Origin: Bradyrhizobium sp. MOS002
GTDB taxonomy: Bacteria; Pseudomonadota; Alphaproteobacteria; Rhizobiales; Xanthobacteraceae
NCBI RefSeq assembly: GCF_003020115.1
Contig: NZ_PYFX01000001.1
Location: forward strand, 62,001-126,000
Direction: 5' to 3'
DNA length: 64,000 bases
Position 1 is the stretch's first letter; each line of letters opens with the position of its first letter. The translations under genes were made by a program, and so were the position numbers. Positions 53,951 through 62,548 of the stretch are shown in pieces. The notes below the pieces were generated by a model, which ran no database searches, was not told where the DNA came from, and was given only the letters and a program-made list of their open reading frames with translations.

Positions 53951-54981
53951 GACGTCTCCGTATTCTAGTCCTCATGCATCCGGACTTCATGCCCCCGGAC
54001 TCCTCCGACGGATACTCCGCACAGGAGATCAATGCGTGGAAAACGGAATACGACGTGGTGAGCACCTTGCGCGCGGCGGGCCATGAGGTTCGCCCACTCG
54101 GCGCGCAGGAGGAAATCAAGCCGGTGCGCGAAGCGATCGAGGAGTTCAAGCCGCACGTGGTTTTCACGCTGCTGGAGGAATTCCACAACAACGTCGCCTT
54201 CGACCAGCACATCGCGAGCTATCTCGAACTGATGAAGGTGCCTTATACCGGGTGCAATCCGCGCGGCCTGACCCTGGCCCGCGGCAAGGATTTGTCCAAG
54301 ACGCTGGTGCATCACCGCCGGATCGCCGCGCCGGCCTTTGCCGTCTTCCCGATGCGCCGCAAGGTGAAACGCCCGACGCGTCTTGCGCTGCCGCTGATCG
54401 TCAAGAGCCTGAACATGGATGGCTCGTTCGGCATCTCGCAAGCGTCGATCGTCGACACCGACGAAAAGCTGGCGGAGCGGGTTGCCTTCATCCACGAGCG
54501 GGTCGAATCCGCCGCCATTGCCGAGCAATTCATCGAGGGGCGAGAGCTCTACGTCGGCGTGCTCGGCAACAACCGCTTACGCGTTCTGCCGGTCTGGGAG
54601 TTGAAGTTCGGCAGCATGGGCGGCCGCAGCTCACGGCACATCGCCACGGAGAAGGCCAAGCACGACACCGACTATCAGGAAAAGGTCGGCATCGTCGACG
54701 GGCCTGCGAAGGATCTGGCGCCGGAAGTGACCGCCAGGATCCAGCGGGCCGCGAAACGCATCTATCGGGCGCTTGGCCTCGACGGCTACGCGCGCATCGA
54801 TTTTCGTCTCACCGCAGACGGAACGCCGTATTTCATCGAAGCCAATCCCAATCCCGAGATCGCCAAGAGCCAGGAGTTCGCCACGGCGGCTCTACATGCC
54901 GGGCTCAAATATCCGGCTCTCCTGCAGCGCATCCTGACGCTGGGGATCAGCCGCGCCAAGGCGGGTGTATCGCTGGGGTGA
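53947..54981 (+). CDS. ATP-grasp ligase, D-Ala-D-Ala-ligase-like
   Basis: A 344-aa carboxylate-amine ligase. N-terminal domain: RILVLMHPDFMPPDS, VVFTLLEEFHNN. ATP-grasp core: SKTLVHHRRIAAPAFAV, VKSLNMDGSFGIS, EQFIEGRELYVGVLG, and the metal-binding signature ARIDFRLTADGTPYFIEAN at residues 282-300. It is not Ddl: it lacks a mur/ddl neighbourhood, has a different N-terminal domain and pairs with a peptidase. It would join a carboxyl group to an amine with ATP. Substrate unknown. Confidence 0.87.
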   Translation: MRRLRILVLMHPDFMPPDSSDGYSAQEINAWKTEYDVVSTLRAAGHEVRPLGAQEEIKPVREAIEEFKPHVVFTLLEEFHNNVAFDQHIASYLELMKVPYTGCNPRGLTLARGKDLSKTLVHHRRIAAPAFAVFPMRRKVKRPTRLALPLIVKSLNMDGSFGISQASIVDTDEKLAERVAFIHERVESAAIAEQFIEGRELYVGVLGNNRLRVLPVWELKFGSMGGRSSRHIATEKAKHDTDYQEKVGIVDGPAKDLAPEVTARIQRAAKRIYRALGLDGYARIDFRLTADGTPYFIEANPNPEIAKSQEFATAALHAGLKYPALLQRILTLGISRAKAGVSLG

Positions 54982-55057
54982 TGACGGCAGCGATCGCCCC
55001 TCATCCGTCGAGACGCGCGTCGCGCCGCTCGGGATGAGGGATGGTCGTTGCGCCGCG

Positions 55058-55621
55058 TTACACGATTCCCGCGGCGACCTGGCCGCGCAGGCGTTCGAGC
55101 CCGAGCAACGTCTCAGCACAGGCGGCCGCAACCTCGACGCCCTTGATCGCGAAATGCCTGCGGAAGAAATCGTAGTGCACCTCGGTCTCGTGGAATTGCT
55201 GCGGCGTCAGCACCGCGGAGAACACGGGCACCTCGGTGCGCAGCTGCACGTCCATCAACGCCTTGATCACGGTGTCGGCGACGAACTCATGGCGGTAGAT
55301 GCCGCCGTCGACGACGAGGCCGGCCGCGACGATCGCGGTGTAGCGTCGTGTCTTGGCGAGGATCTGCGCATGCAGCGGGATCTCGAACGAGCCCGGCACC
55401 TCGAACACGTCGACATGATTGAGGTGGCGCGCTTCTGCCTCCTTCACGAAGGCGATACGAGCCTCCTCGACCACGTCACGGTGCCAGCAGGCCTGCACGA
55501 AGGCCACCCGCTGCGGTTTCGCGAAGCGCGGATGGTCGGGCGCCGGATCCTGGGGAACCGGCGGTGGCGTTTGGGTTGGCTGGGAAGTTTGGACTTGGGG
55601 GTCTTGCAACATCTGATTCAT
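55058..55621 (-). CDS. ribH: 6,7-dimethyl-8-ribityllumazine synthase (type II)
   Basis: The penultimate step of riboflavin synthesis. 187 aa. Core motifs: FVQACWHRD, VFEVPGSFEIPLHAQIL, LVVDGGIYRHEFVADTV, and VFSAVLTPQQFHE. The sequence style matches the RibH2 (decameric) enzymes of Rhizobiales rather than the RibH1 type. An N-terminal ~30-residue Q/P-rich extension is unusual. It lies behind an FMN riboswitch and is not in a rib operon. GAGGAAAG precedes the ATG. Confidence 0.95.
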   Translation of the reverse strand: MNQMLQDPQVQTSQPTQTPPPVPQDPAPDHPRFAKPQRVAFVQACWHRDVVEEARIAFVKEAEARHLNHVDVFEVPGSFEIPLHAQILAKTRRYTAIVAAGLVVDGGIYRHEFVADTVIKALMDVQLRTEVPVFSAVLTPQQFHETEVHYDFFRRHFAIKGVEVAAACAETLLGLERLRGQVAAGIV

Positions 55622-55699
55622 GGCTTTCCTCAGTTAAGGACCAGAATCAGGGCACACGGAACGACAAACAGCCGCATCCTGCGATGCGTCTGCCACCGA

Positions 55700-55853
55700 C
55701 CGTTCTCTTTCATCCGGACTTTAACCGTCGGCTTCGGAGTTGCACCGAATCTGCTGACCCTTCCCCTCAGCAACACACTTTGGGGAAGGCGCTCGCGGGC
55801 TTAGACCTTTCGGCCCTTACCGCCGGTGGGGACTTTCACCCCGCCCTGAGAAC
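55700..55853 (-). promoter_or_regulatory. FMN riboswitch (RFN element) upstream of ribH
   Basis: On the minus strand the conserved RFN blocks are in order: CAGGGCGGGGTGAAAGTCCC, CACCGGCGGTAA, AGCCCGCGAGCG, GGTCAGCAGATTCGGTG, and CCGACGGTTAAAGTCCGGAT, ending GAAAGAGAACGG. The variable hairpin loop contains AAGTGTGTTGCTG. The element ends about 79 nt before ribH. Since no T-run follows, it most likely acts on translation or by an unseen terminator. Confidence 0.95.
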
Positions 55854-56269
55854 ATCGGCCGTCCGGAATGGGCGGCCTAAACGTAAATATGACGCCGGTT
55901 CGGGGCCGCGGCAAGCCGGTTCCGCATGGGAAAACCGCATGGTCCCATGCCGCCATGGCGGTCCAGTCGCCACGCGGCGGAATTAACGATTGGCGGGCCA
56001 TCGGCGAATCCGATTCCGGTTTGTTCTTCTCCGTCCGGCTCGGCCTCCCCCGCGTTAATAATTGTGGCCGAGATGAGCTGTGGACGAACGAGTCCTGACT
56101 TGTGGACGGACTCGGCAGCCAGTTGCGCAGATTCCGCAAATCACATCAGTTGATCCGCGACAAGCCCGCGCTGATCCGAACGGATCGCCTTAACGATGTT
56201 TAGGGGAGCGCGCGCCGGACCAACCGCGTGCGTATCAAAGACAACAAAAAGGCAAGAGGTCGAGACGGC
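55854..56269. other. Gene-free region (416 bp) upstream of the riboswitch and the YbjN gene
   Basis: No supported coding sequence. Holds the ribH promoter on the minus strand and the YbjN promoter on the plus strand. No repeat or hairpin of note apart from a weak CCAACGATTGG-like dyad. Confidence 0.55.
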
Positions 56270-56770
56270 ATGTCCCTGCTCGAAGGCACCATCGATTCCA
56301 AAAATCATCCGCTCGCGGTGGTCGAGGATATCGCTGCCAGCAACAACTGGCCGTTCGAACGCTCCGGCGAAGACGAACTCACGATTGTCTCCAAGGGACA
56401 ATGGACCGACTACCAGATCTCCTTCACCTGGATGGGCGAGATCGAGGCGCTGCATCTGGCCTGCGCTTTCGACATGAAGATTCCGGTTGCGCGGCGATCG
56501 GAGGTCCAGCGGCTCGTCGCCGCGGTCAACGAGCAGCTGTGGGTCGGGCACTTCGACCTGTGGACCACCACCGGCATGATCATGCACCGGCAGGCCCTGG
56601 TGCTGCCGGGCGGACTCATCGCCTCCACCGGCCAGTGCGAAGCCATGCTCGCCGGCGCCATCCACGCATGCGAACGCTATTTCCCGGCGTTCCAGTTCGT
56701 GGTGTGGGCGGGCAAGTCCACGACGGAGGCCATGGACGCGGCGATGTTCGACACGGTGGGCGAGGCTTAA
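56270..56770 (+). CDS. YbjN domain-containing protein
   Basis: A 166-aa cytosolic protein of the YbjN fold (a putative sensory or chaperone-like family): LAVVEDIAASNNWPFERSGEDE, quoted in part (VVEDIAASNNWPFER), SKGQWTDYQISFTWM, and a C-terminal amphipathic helix TGQCEAMLAGAIHACERYFP. The ATG at 56270 follows AGAGG; 56228 is the longer alternative. YbjN-type proteins affect stress, motility and secretion in enterobacteria; the mechanism is unknown. Confidence 0.88.
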   Translation: MSLLEGTIDSKNHPLAVVEDIAASNNWPFERSGEDELTIVSKGQWTDYQISFTWMGEIEALHLACAFDMKIPVARRSEVQRLVAAVNEQLWVGHFDLWTTTGMIMHRQALVLPGGLIASTGQCEAMLAGAIHACERYFPAFQFVVWAGKSTTEAMDAAMFDTVGEA

Positions 56771-56811
56771 GGCCTCTCAGCAAGTGAGGGAGCCATACCT
56801 CTCTCCTCATC

Positions 56812-56934
56812 GTCGTCCCGGCGAAGGCCGGGACCCATACCGCGCGATTTCGCTTGTGGCACGCTGCTTGTTGCCAACACCTCCATCTACTAAAACCAGT
56901 TGTGGTTATGGGTCCCGGCCTTCGCCGGGACGAC
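56812..56934. repeat. Dispersed inverted repeat, type E, copy 1
   Basis: CGTCGTCCCGGCGAAGGCCG on the left and GGTCCCGGCCTTCGCCGGGA with CGAC on the right; about 123 bp. The right arm lies 21 bp before the proC start. A second copy lies at 58325-58444. Confidence 0.87.
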
Positions 56935-56955
56935 ACTGAGTTTGTGGCGACGGCT

Positions 56956-57783
56956 ATGACGAGCAACAGCACTCTCGAGAACATCACCGGCACCATCCTG
57001 CTCGCCGGCGCCGGCAAGATGGGCGGCGCGATGCTGACCGGATGGCTTTCGGGCGGGCTCGATCCGCGCCGCGTCGCGGTGATTGATCCGCACATCTCGG
57101 CTGAGATCACCGCACTTGCCGCCAAGGGTGTTGCGCTCAATCCGGACGTGACGACGGCGGGCCAGGTCGAGACGCTCGTCGTCGCGGTGAAGCCGCAAAT
57201 GTTCCGCGAGGCCGGCGCCAAGCTGAAGCCGTTCGTCTCGGACAAGACCTCGGTGGTGTCGATCATGGCGGGAACCACGATCGCCTCGCTCGAAGAGGTC
57301 TGTGGCGGCGCGGTGGTGCGCGCGATGCCGAACACGCCGGCCGCGATCGGTCGGGGCATCACGGTGGCTGTCGCCGCGAACAATGTCAGCGCACAGCAAC
57401 GCGCGGTGGCCGATGCGCTGCTGCGCGCCACCGGCTCGGTCGAATGGGTCGACGATGAGAGCCTGATGGACGCGGTGACCGCGGTGTCCGGCTCGGGGCC
57501 GGCCTATGTGTTTTTGCTGGCCGAAGAGCTCGCGCGCGCCGGCGTCGAGGCCGGCTTGCCCGAGGCGCTGGCGACGAAACTCGCGCGCGAAACCGTCGCC
57601 GGCTCGGGTGAACTTCTGCACCAGTCGGAGCTTGCCTCCGGCACGCTGCGCCAGAACGTCACCTCGCCAGGCGGCACCACGGCCGCGGCGCTCGGCGTGC
57701 TGATGGGCGAGCCCGGCCTGCGCGATCTGATGATCCGCGCGATCGCGGCGGCGACGCAGCGGTCGAAGGAATTGGCGAAGTAG
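56956..57783 (+). CDS. proC: Pyrroline-5-carboxylate reductase
   Basis: Last step of proline synthesis; reduces pyrroline-5-carboxylate with NAD(P)H. 275 aa. Rossmann loop LLAGAGKMGGAMLTGW at the N-terminus, VVRAMPNTPAAIGRG mid-protein, and the C-terminal signature TSPGGTTAAALGVLM. The ATG at 56956 is chosen because the open frame upstream runs through a type E repeat. Ends convergent with the thioesterase gene. Confidence 0.96.
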   Translation: MTSNSTLENITGTILLAGAGKMGGAMLTGWLSGGLDPRRVAVIDPHISAEITALAAKGVALNPDVTTAGQVETLVVAVKPQMFREAGAKLKPFVSDKTSVVSIMAGTTIASLEEVCGGAVVRAMPNTPAAIGRGITVAVAANNVSAQQRAVADALLRATGSVEWVDDESLMDAVTAVSGSGPAYVFLLAEELARAGVEAGLPEALATKLARETVAGSGELLHQSELASGTLRQNVTSPGGTTAAALGVLMGEPGLRDLMIRAIAAATQRSKELAK

Positions 57784-57788
57784 CTGAT

Positions 57789-57892
57789 CCTCATGGTGAG
57801 GAGGCGCAAAGCGCCGTCTCGAATCATGCAGGCCCGGCTCGCCTGTGGCTATCCTTCGAGACGACCGCTGCGCGGTCTCCTCAGGATGAGGG
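57789..57892. repeat. Dispersed repeat, type F, copy 2
   Basis: CCTCATGGTGAGGAGGCGCA and TCTCGAATCATGCAGGCCCG, then TCCTTCGAGACGACCGCTGC with GGTCTCCTCAGGATGAGG. Related to 41006-41142. Lies between the convergent proC and thioesterase genes. Confidence 0.78.
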
Positions 57893-57907
57893 CAGAGCAA
57901 GCGGCTC

Positions 57908-58303
57908 CTACGTCGCGCCCAGCCGCCTGTTGAACATCTCGACATTGACGAGCCCGCGTGCGTGGCGGCCTTCGCCGAGTTTTCGCGTGCCCTCGAAGGC
58001 CTCGACCTCGAAGCGGATGACGCGGCGCTCGACTGCGAAAACCTTCGCGCTGGTCCGCACCGTCGCGCCGACGAGAGCTGCTGCGAGATGACGGATATCG
58101 ACCTCGGTGCCGACCGTGACCCAGCCCGGTTGAAGCGCGGCGCGGATCGCATCGCCCGATGTCATCTCCATTTCCAGGATCATCATCGGGGTCGCATAGA
58201 CCATCGGCATGCCGGGCACGAAATGCCCGACCGTGCGCTCCACCGGCACCACCAGCGTGCGCTCGGCGCTCATGCCGACCTTGATGAAGTCACGTGCGTC
58301 CAT
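57908..58303 (-). CDS. Thioesterase family protein (FlK-like hot dog)
   Basis: A 131-aa hot-dog thioesterase. The segments PGMPMVYATPMMILEMEM and LQPGWVTVGTEVDIRHLAAAL are typical of the fluoroacetyl-CoA thioesterase-like (FlK) branch. The short N-terminus is MDARDFIKVGMSAER. ATG 58303 is preferred, preceded by GAGGCGAG. Substrate unknown; probably a short acyl-CoA. Confidence 0.88.
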   Translation of the reverse strand: MDARDFIKVGMSAERTLVVPVERTVGHFVPGMPMVYATPMMILEMEMTSGDAIRAALQPGWVTVGTEVDIRHLAAALVGATVRTSAKVFAVERRVIRFEVEAFEGTRKLGEGRHARGLVNVEMFNRRLGAT

Positions 58304-58324
58304 AGCTCGCCTCACTAATGGTGC

Positions 58325-58444
58325 CGTCCCGGCGAAGGCCGGGACCCATAACCACCGAATCGAATTTGGCGAAGACTTGCGATTGACAGCTCGCGCAACA
58401 ATGCAAGGCCTGTGGCTATGGGTCCCGGCCTTCGCCGGGACGAC
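58325..58444. repeat. Dispersed inverted repeat, type E, copy 2
   Basis: CGTCCCGGCGAAGGCCGGGA, then ...GGGTCCCGGCCTTCGCCGGG with ACGAC. Same design as 56812-56934, 1.4 kb away. Confidence 0.87.
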
Positions 58445-58470
58445 GGCGGTGTATGTTGCTATAGGTGTGG

Positions 58471-58674
58471 CTACTTCTTCGCAGCCGCCGCGCGCTCCAC
58501 GAAGGTCTTGCCGCCCTTCATCTTGTGGGCAAGCGGGGCTTCGTTGATCTGGATGACGACCGCATCGGCATCGACGCCGAGATTCTTTACCAGCGCCTGG
58601 GTGATGTCGCGCATCATGCCGGCCTTCTGCTCGTCGGTGCGGCCCATGGCCATGCTGACAGTGATCTCAGGCAT
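58471..58674 (-). CDS. 4-oxalocrotonate tautomerase family protein
   Basis: A 67-aa tautomerase subunit. Proline 2 becomes the N-terminal catalytic proline (MPEITVSMAMGRTDEQKAG). It would act as a hexamer on enol/keto acids. GGGAGAGAAAA precedes the ATG. Single gene downstream of hisS on the same strand, 100 bp apart with a D-type hairpin between. Substrate unknown. Confidence 0.9.
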   Translation of the reverse strand: MPEITVSMAMGRTDEQKAGMMRDITQALVKNLGVDADAVVIQINEAPLAHKMKGGKTFVERAAAAKK

Positions 58675-58733
58675 TTTTCTCTCCCTTGGGGCCGAACACC
58701 GGCCATTGACGGTCGTCATCAAACAGGACGTGG

Positions 58734-58756
58734 ATGCCCGGGACAAGCCCGGGCAT
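58734..58756. repeat. Short palindrome (type D fragment) between hisS and the tautomerase gene
   Basis: ATGCCCGGG and CCCGGGCAT around a 5-nt loop (ACAAG). It is a fragment of the repeat at 3743-3812 and may act as a hairpin in the shared transcript. Confidence 0.7.
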
Positions 58757-58773
58757 GGCGCGCAAGCGAATAG

Positions 58774-60294
58774 CTAGCCCCAGCTCACGTCATGGCGCGC
58801 CAGCACCTCGCGTACTTTGGCGACGAGGTCGGCCTCGCTGCACGAGAACTGCGCCGGGCGGCTCTCGCGCCATTCCTGGTTGGAAGCGATCGCGGCCGCC
58901 GCCTTCGCGCCTTCGATCAGATCCTTGATCTGCACCTCGCCACGCGCTTTTTCATCCGAACCCTGGATGATGACGCAAGGCGCATTGCGGCGGTCGGCAT
59001 ATTTGAGCTGGTTGCCCATGTTCTTGGGATTGCCGAGATACAGCTCGGCACGAATGCCGGCGGTTCGCAACGATGCGACCATCTTCTGGTAGTCGGCGAC
59101 GCGGTCGCGGTCGAACACGGTGACGACGACGGGGCCGAACCCGGGCTTCGTGTCGAGCTTGCCGAGCAGCGTCAGCGCCGCCTGAAGCCGCGACACGCCG
59201 ATCGAGAAACCGGTCGCCGGCACCGGCTCACCGCGGAAGCGCGAGACGAGGCCATCATAGCGCCCGCCACCGCCGACCGAGCCGAACCGCACGGGGCGGC
59301 CTTTCTCGTCCTTGGTGTCGAGCAGCAGTTCGACCTCGTAGACGGGGCCGGTGTAGTATTCGAGGCCGCGCACCACGGAGGGATCGATCTTGATGCGGTC
59401 TGCGCCGTAACCCGACGCCGTCACCAGTTTGGCGATCTCTTCCAGCTCGCTCACGCCGGCTTGACCGACTTCGCTCTTGGCGAGATAGGTTTCCGCCGCG
59501 GCGATCGCCTCTTTCCAATCCTCGCGCGGCTTGGTGATGGCGAGAACAACGTCGGCCTCCGACGCGTTCAGGTTGGCGCCCTTGGTGAAGTCGCCCTTGC
59601 CTTCTTCGCCACCATCCCATCTGCCGGGACCGAGCAATTTTCGCACTTCGTCGGCAGGAAATTTGTCGAGCTTGTCGATTGCGCGCAGCACGATCAGCCT
59701 GCGCGCTGCGTTTTCTTCGCCACCGAGCCCGATGGCTTCCAGAACACCGTCGAGCACCTTGCGGTTGTTCACCTTCACGACATAGGAGCCGCGTGCGATG
59801 CCCAGCGCCTCCATCGTGTCGGCCGCCATCATGCAGATCTCGGCATCAGCCGCCGGCGTCGCCGAGCCGACCGTGTCCGCATCGAACTGCATGAACTGGC
59901 GGAAGCGGCCGGGGCCGGGCTTTTCGTTGCGGAACACGTAGCCGACGCGGTAGCTGCGATAGGGCAGGACCAGAGCGTCGGTCCCGTATCGCTCGCCGAC
60001 ATAGCGTGCGAGCGGCGCGGTCAGATCGTAGCGCAAGCTGATCCACTGCTCGTCATCGTCCTGAAACGAGAACACGCCCTCGTTCGGACGATCCTGATCG
60101 GGCAGGAATTTGCCGAGCGCATCGGTGTATTCCATCGCCGGCGTTTCCACGGGCTCGAATCCGTAAAGCTCGTAGACGGCGCGGATCTTCTCCACCATCT
60201 CGCGCGTCGCCCGGATCGCGGCGGGATCGCGATCCTCGAGCCCGCGCGGCAGGCGTGCCTTCAATTTCTGCGGTTTTTTGGGTTTTTCAGCCAT
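58774..60294 (-). CDS. hisS: Histidine-tRNA ligase (alphaproteobacterial type)
   Basis: A 506-aa class II synthetase. Motif 2 region [19 protein letters not shown], the His-A-like segment [18 protein letters not shown], motif 3-like [13 protein letters not shown], and a C-terminal anticodon-binding domain from about residue 400 ([13 protein letters not shown]). The protein is longer than E. coli HisRS (424 aa) and belongs to the alphaproteobacterial branch that charges tRNA-His without the usual extra G-1. The ATG at 60294 is chosen; 60303 is an alternative. Confidence 0.93.
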   Translation of the reverse strand: MAEKPKKPQKLKARLPRGLEDRDPAAIRATREMVEKIRAVYELYGFEPVETPAMEYTDALGKFLPDQDRPNEGVFSFQDDDEQWISLRYDLTAPLARYVGERYGTDALVLPYRSYRVGYVFRNEKPGPGRFRQFMQFDADTVGSATPAADAEICMMAADTMEALGIARGSYVVKVNNRKVLDGVLEAIGLGGEENAARRLIVLRAIDKLDKFPADEVRKLLGPGRWDGGEEGKGDFTKGANLNASEADVVLAITKPREDWKEAIAAAETYLAKSEVGQAGVSELEEIAKLVTASGYGADRIKIDPSVVRGLEYYTGPVYEVELLLDTKDEKGRPVRFGSVGGGGRYDGLVSRFRGEPVPATGFSIGVSRLQAALTLLGKLDTKPGFGPVVVTVFDRDRVADYQKMVASLRTAGIRAELYLGNPKNMGNQLKYADRRNAPCVIIQGSDEKARGEVQIKDLIEGAKAAAAIASNQEWRESRPAQFSCSEADLVAKVREVLARHDVSWG

Positions 60295-60345
60295 GCGCGG
60301 CATTTACCAGCCGACGCGGGATGCGGCAACTGCCGGGGTGGTCCC

Positions 60346-60870
60346 TTACGGCTGCTCCATCCGCGCCCGGAGGGCATCCGCGTCAGCTTTCGGCAGCGAC
60401 TTCAGCGTCGGCTTGATGGTTTCGCCGCCGACGATCTTGCCGTTGCGCATGAACATCCAGTCCGAGATGTCGGCTTCCGTGAATTCGACCTTGTCGCCTG
60501 CCCGCTTGCCGGGCAGATCGCGTGGCTCGTTGGCGAAGAGGCCGGAATAGGCCCCGTTGGGTAGCTTCTTCACCTCGGCCATCCAGATGTGCTCACCGCC
60601 TTTGCGGGTCGAAAAGTGCACCTTCAGGGCATGCCCTGTCTCCGTCGGCTTCGGCGCCTCATAGGATGTCCAAAATGTCGGCAGCGTGCCGCGGGCACGC
60701 GCGATCGCGGTGTTCATCTCCGGATCGGTGGTGCGCACGTCGACGACGGGCGAACGGTCCTCAGCCGAGACCTCCGGCTTGGGGCCGATGGTCAGGATGC
60801 CAAAGACGGTGACGCCGGTGATTGCGGCGAGAACGACCCATTTCAGGGGCTGGGGAAGAGTGGATGCCAT
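60346..60870 (-). CDS. DUF2314 domain-containing membrane-anchored protein
   Basis: A 174-aa protein. One N-terminal helix (PLKWVVLAAITGVTVFGILT) anchors or exports it. DUF2314 (YegJ-like) signatures: MNTAIARARGTLPTFW, HIWMAEVKKLPNGAYSG, FTEADISDWMFMRNGKIVGG. The start lies 43 nt upstream of hisS (same strand) in transcript sense. Function unknown. Confidence 0.86.
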   Translation of the reverse strand: MASTLPQPLKWVVLAAITGVTVFGILTIGPKPEVSAEDRSPVVDVRTTDPEMNTAIARARGTLPTFWTSYEAPKPTETGHALKVHFSTRKGGEHIWMAEVKKLPNGAYSGLFANEPRDLPGKRAGDKVEFTEADISDWMFMRNGKIVGGETIKPTLKSLPKADADALRARMEQP

Positions 60871-60966
60871 GATCGCGATGTCCGGATGACTTGATATCTC
60901 GGGACTTTGTCGCGGGATCGTGGCGGGGCGTTCATGGCGAAAAAAGCCACCAGCAATCCGCTTTTT

Positions 60967-61112
60967 CCCCTCTCCCGTTGTGGGAGAGGGTGGCTCGCCG
61001 CGACAGCGGCGAGACGGGTGAGGAGTTCTATCCGCGAGTCAAATTCGCGTTTGAGTTTGCGGAAGCAACCCCTCATCCGGCGCTTCGCGCCACCTTCTCC
61101 CACAAGGGGAGA
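60967..61112. repeat. Dispersed GC-rich palindrome, type C, copy 5
   Basis: CCCCTCTCCCGTTGTGGGAG with AGGGTGGC, then CGGCGCTTCGCGCCACCTTC with CTCCCACAAGGGGAGAAGG. Occupies much of the 255-bp gap between the DUF2314 gene and ilvE; ends 14 bp from the ilvE stop codon. Confidence 0.72.
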
Positions 61113-61125
61113 AGGAAGAAAGGCG

Positions 61126-62208
61126 TCAAATCACCTTTTTGATCCAGTTGTGCGGATCGTTGGTGCGGCCGTACTGGATGTCGACGAGCTGCTTGCGCAG
61201 GCCCATGGCGACGGGGCCGGCGGCGCCGCCGCTGATCTCGAAATCGCCGCTCACCGAGCGCACCGTGCCGATCGGCGAGATCACTGCGGCGGTGCCGCAG
61301 GCAAACGCCTCCTTGAGCTTGCCGCTTGCCGCATCCTTGCGCCACTGGTCGAGCGAGTACGGCTCCTCGCGCACGGTCTTGCCGGCATCCCTCGCCAGCG
61401 CGATGATGGAGTCGCGGGTGATGCCGGGCAGGATGGTGCCGAGCGGCGGCGTCGAGAGCGAGCCGTCGTCGAACACGAAGAACACGTTCATGCCGCCGAG
61501 CTCTTCGATGTAGCTGCGCTCGATCGCATCGAGGAAGACGACCTGATCGCAGCCGTGCTGGATCGCTTCGGCCTGCGCACGCAGGCTTGCGGCGTAGTTG
61601 CCGCCGCACTTGACGGCGCCGGTGCCGCCGACCGCGGCGCGCGTGTAGTTCTCGGAGACCCAGATCGAGACCGGCGCGGGGCCGCCCTTGAAGTAGGAGC
61701 CGACCGGCGAGGCGATCACCGCGAAGATGTATTCGGACGACGGCTTGACGCCGAGGAAGGTCTCGCTCGCGATCATGAACGGGCGCAGGTAAAGGCTGCC
61801 CTCGCCGCCCGGCATCCAGGCGCGATCGATGCGCACGACCTGCTCGACCGCCTCGATGAAGACCTCTTCAGGGAGCTGCGCCATCGCCATGCGGTCGGCC
61901 GAGTCCTTGAAGCGCCGTGCATTGGCGTCGGGGCGAAACAGGTTCACGCCGCCGTCGTCGCGCTTGTAGGCCTTGAGGCCTTCAAAAATTTCCTGGGCGT
62001 AGTGCAGGACGGCGCCGGCCGGATCGAGCTGGAAATTGGCGCGGGCCTCGACACGCGCCTCGTACCAGCCGCCCTTGGCCTGGTTGTAGCGGACCACTGC
62101 CATGTGGTCGGTGAAGACCCGCCCGAAACCGGGGTCGACCAGCTTCGCGACCCGGTCCTTCTCGGAGACCGGATTGGATGCGGGCTGGATGTCGAATTTC
62201 ATGCTCAT
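61126..62208 (-). CDS. ilvE: Branched-chain amino acid aminotransferase
   Basis: Final step of valine, leucine and isoleucine synthesis. 360 aa, class IV (IlvE group II). The PLP lysine is K200 in TGAVKCGGNYAASL. Seen: FEGLKAYKRDDGGVNLFRPD at the N-terminal half, and RSYIEELGGMNVFFV before GTILPGITRDSI. The ATG at 62208 has GGGAGG upstream; 62202 is possible. Divergent from the petP-like gene. Confidence 0.96.
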   Translation of the reverse strand: MSMKFDIQPASNPVSEKDRVAKLVDPGFGRVFTDHMAVVRYNQAKGGWYEARVEARANFQLDPAGAVLHYAQEIFEGLKAYKRDDGGVNLFRPDANARRFKDSADRMAMAQLPEEVFIEAVEQVVRIDRAWMPGGEGSLYLRPFMIASETFLGVKPSSEYIFAVIASPVGSYFKGGPAPVSIWVSENYTRAAVGGTGAVKCGGNYAASLRAQAEAIQHGCDQVVFLDAIERSYIEELGGMNVFFVFDDGSLSTPPLGTILPGITRDSIIALARDAGKTVREEPYSLDQWRKDAASGKLKEAFACGTAAVISPIGTVRSVSGDFEISGGAAGPVAMGLRKQLVDIQYGRTNDPHNWIKKVI

Positions 62209-62548
62209 GTCCTTAGCCTCCCGCTGCCGGTGGCGGTGCCATGCTGGCACCCGCCTGCCCGATTTGGGCCCGGCTGGCTCGATTGGTTTCTGGCCGGACC
62301 GCCGCCAGCCTTGTTACGGCCGGTTTCCGTGGCCAGCATGTCACCGAGGACATGCTTTTGCGGAAGACGGAAGTCCAGTATGTTTTGCCGAAATGCCGTT
62401 CGACAATCGCACGGTAGATCTGCTCCGGCCGTCGCTGCCTGTCCGGCCTCCTTTGGCCGCCTTGCTTCGATGCCCCACCCGATGCGAAACGATCTAAAGT
62501 TTCGTGCAGGCTGATCGTTTTGTAACATTGAAACCAAGATACGTCAAT
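62209..62548. other. Gene-free region (340 bp) between ilvE and the MarR gene
   Basis: Divergent promoters are expected here. Seen: ATTGAAACCAAG...ACGTCAAT (62526-62548 area), an ATTGA/TCAAT dyad just before the MarR ATG, possibly its own operator. No repeat or gene is supported. Confidence 0.55.

Noticed and set aside
56854..56955. N-terminal extension of proC
   Set aside because: The 34 extra codons lie in a type E palindromic repeat; the Rossmann start fits the ATG at 56956.
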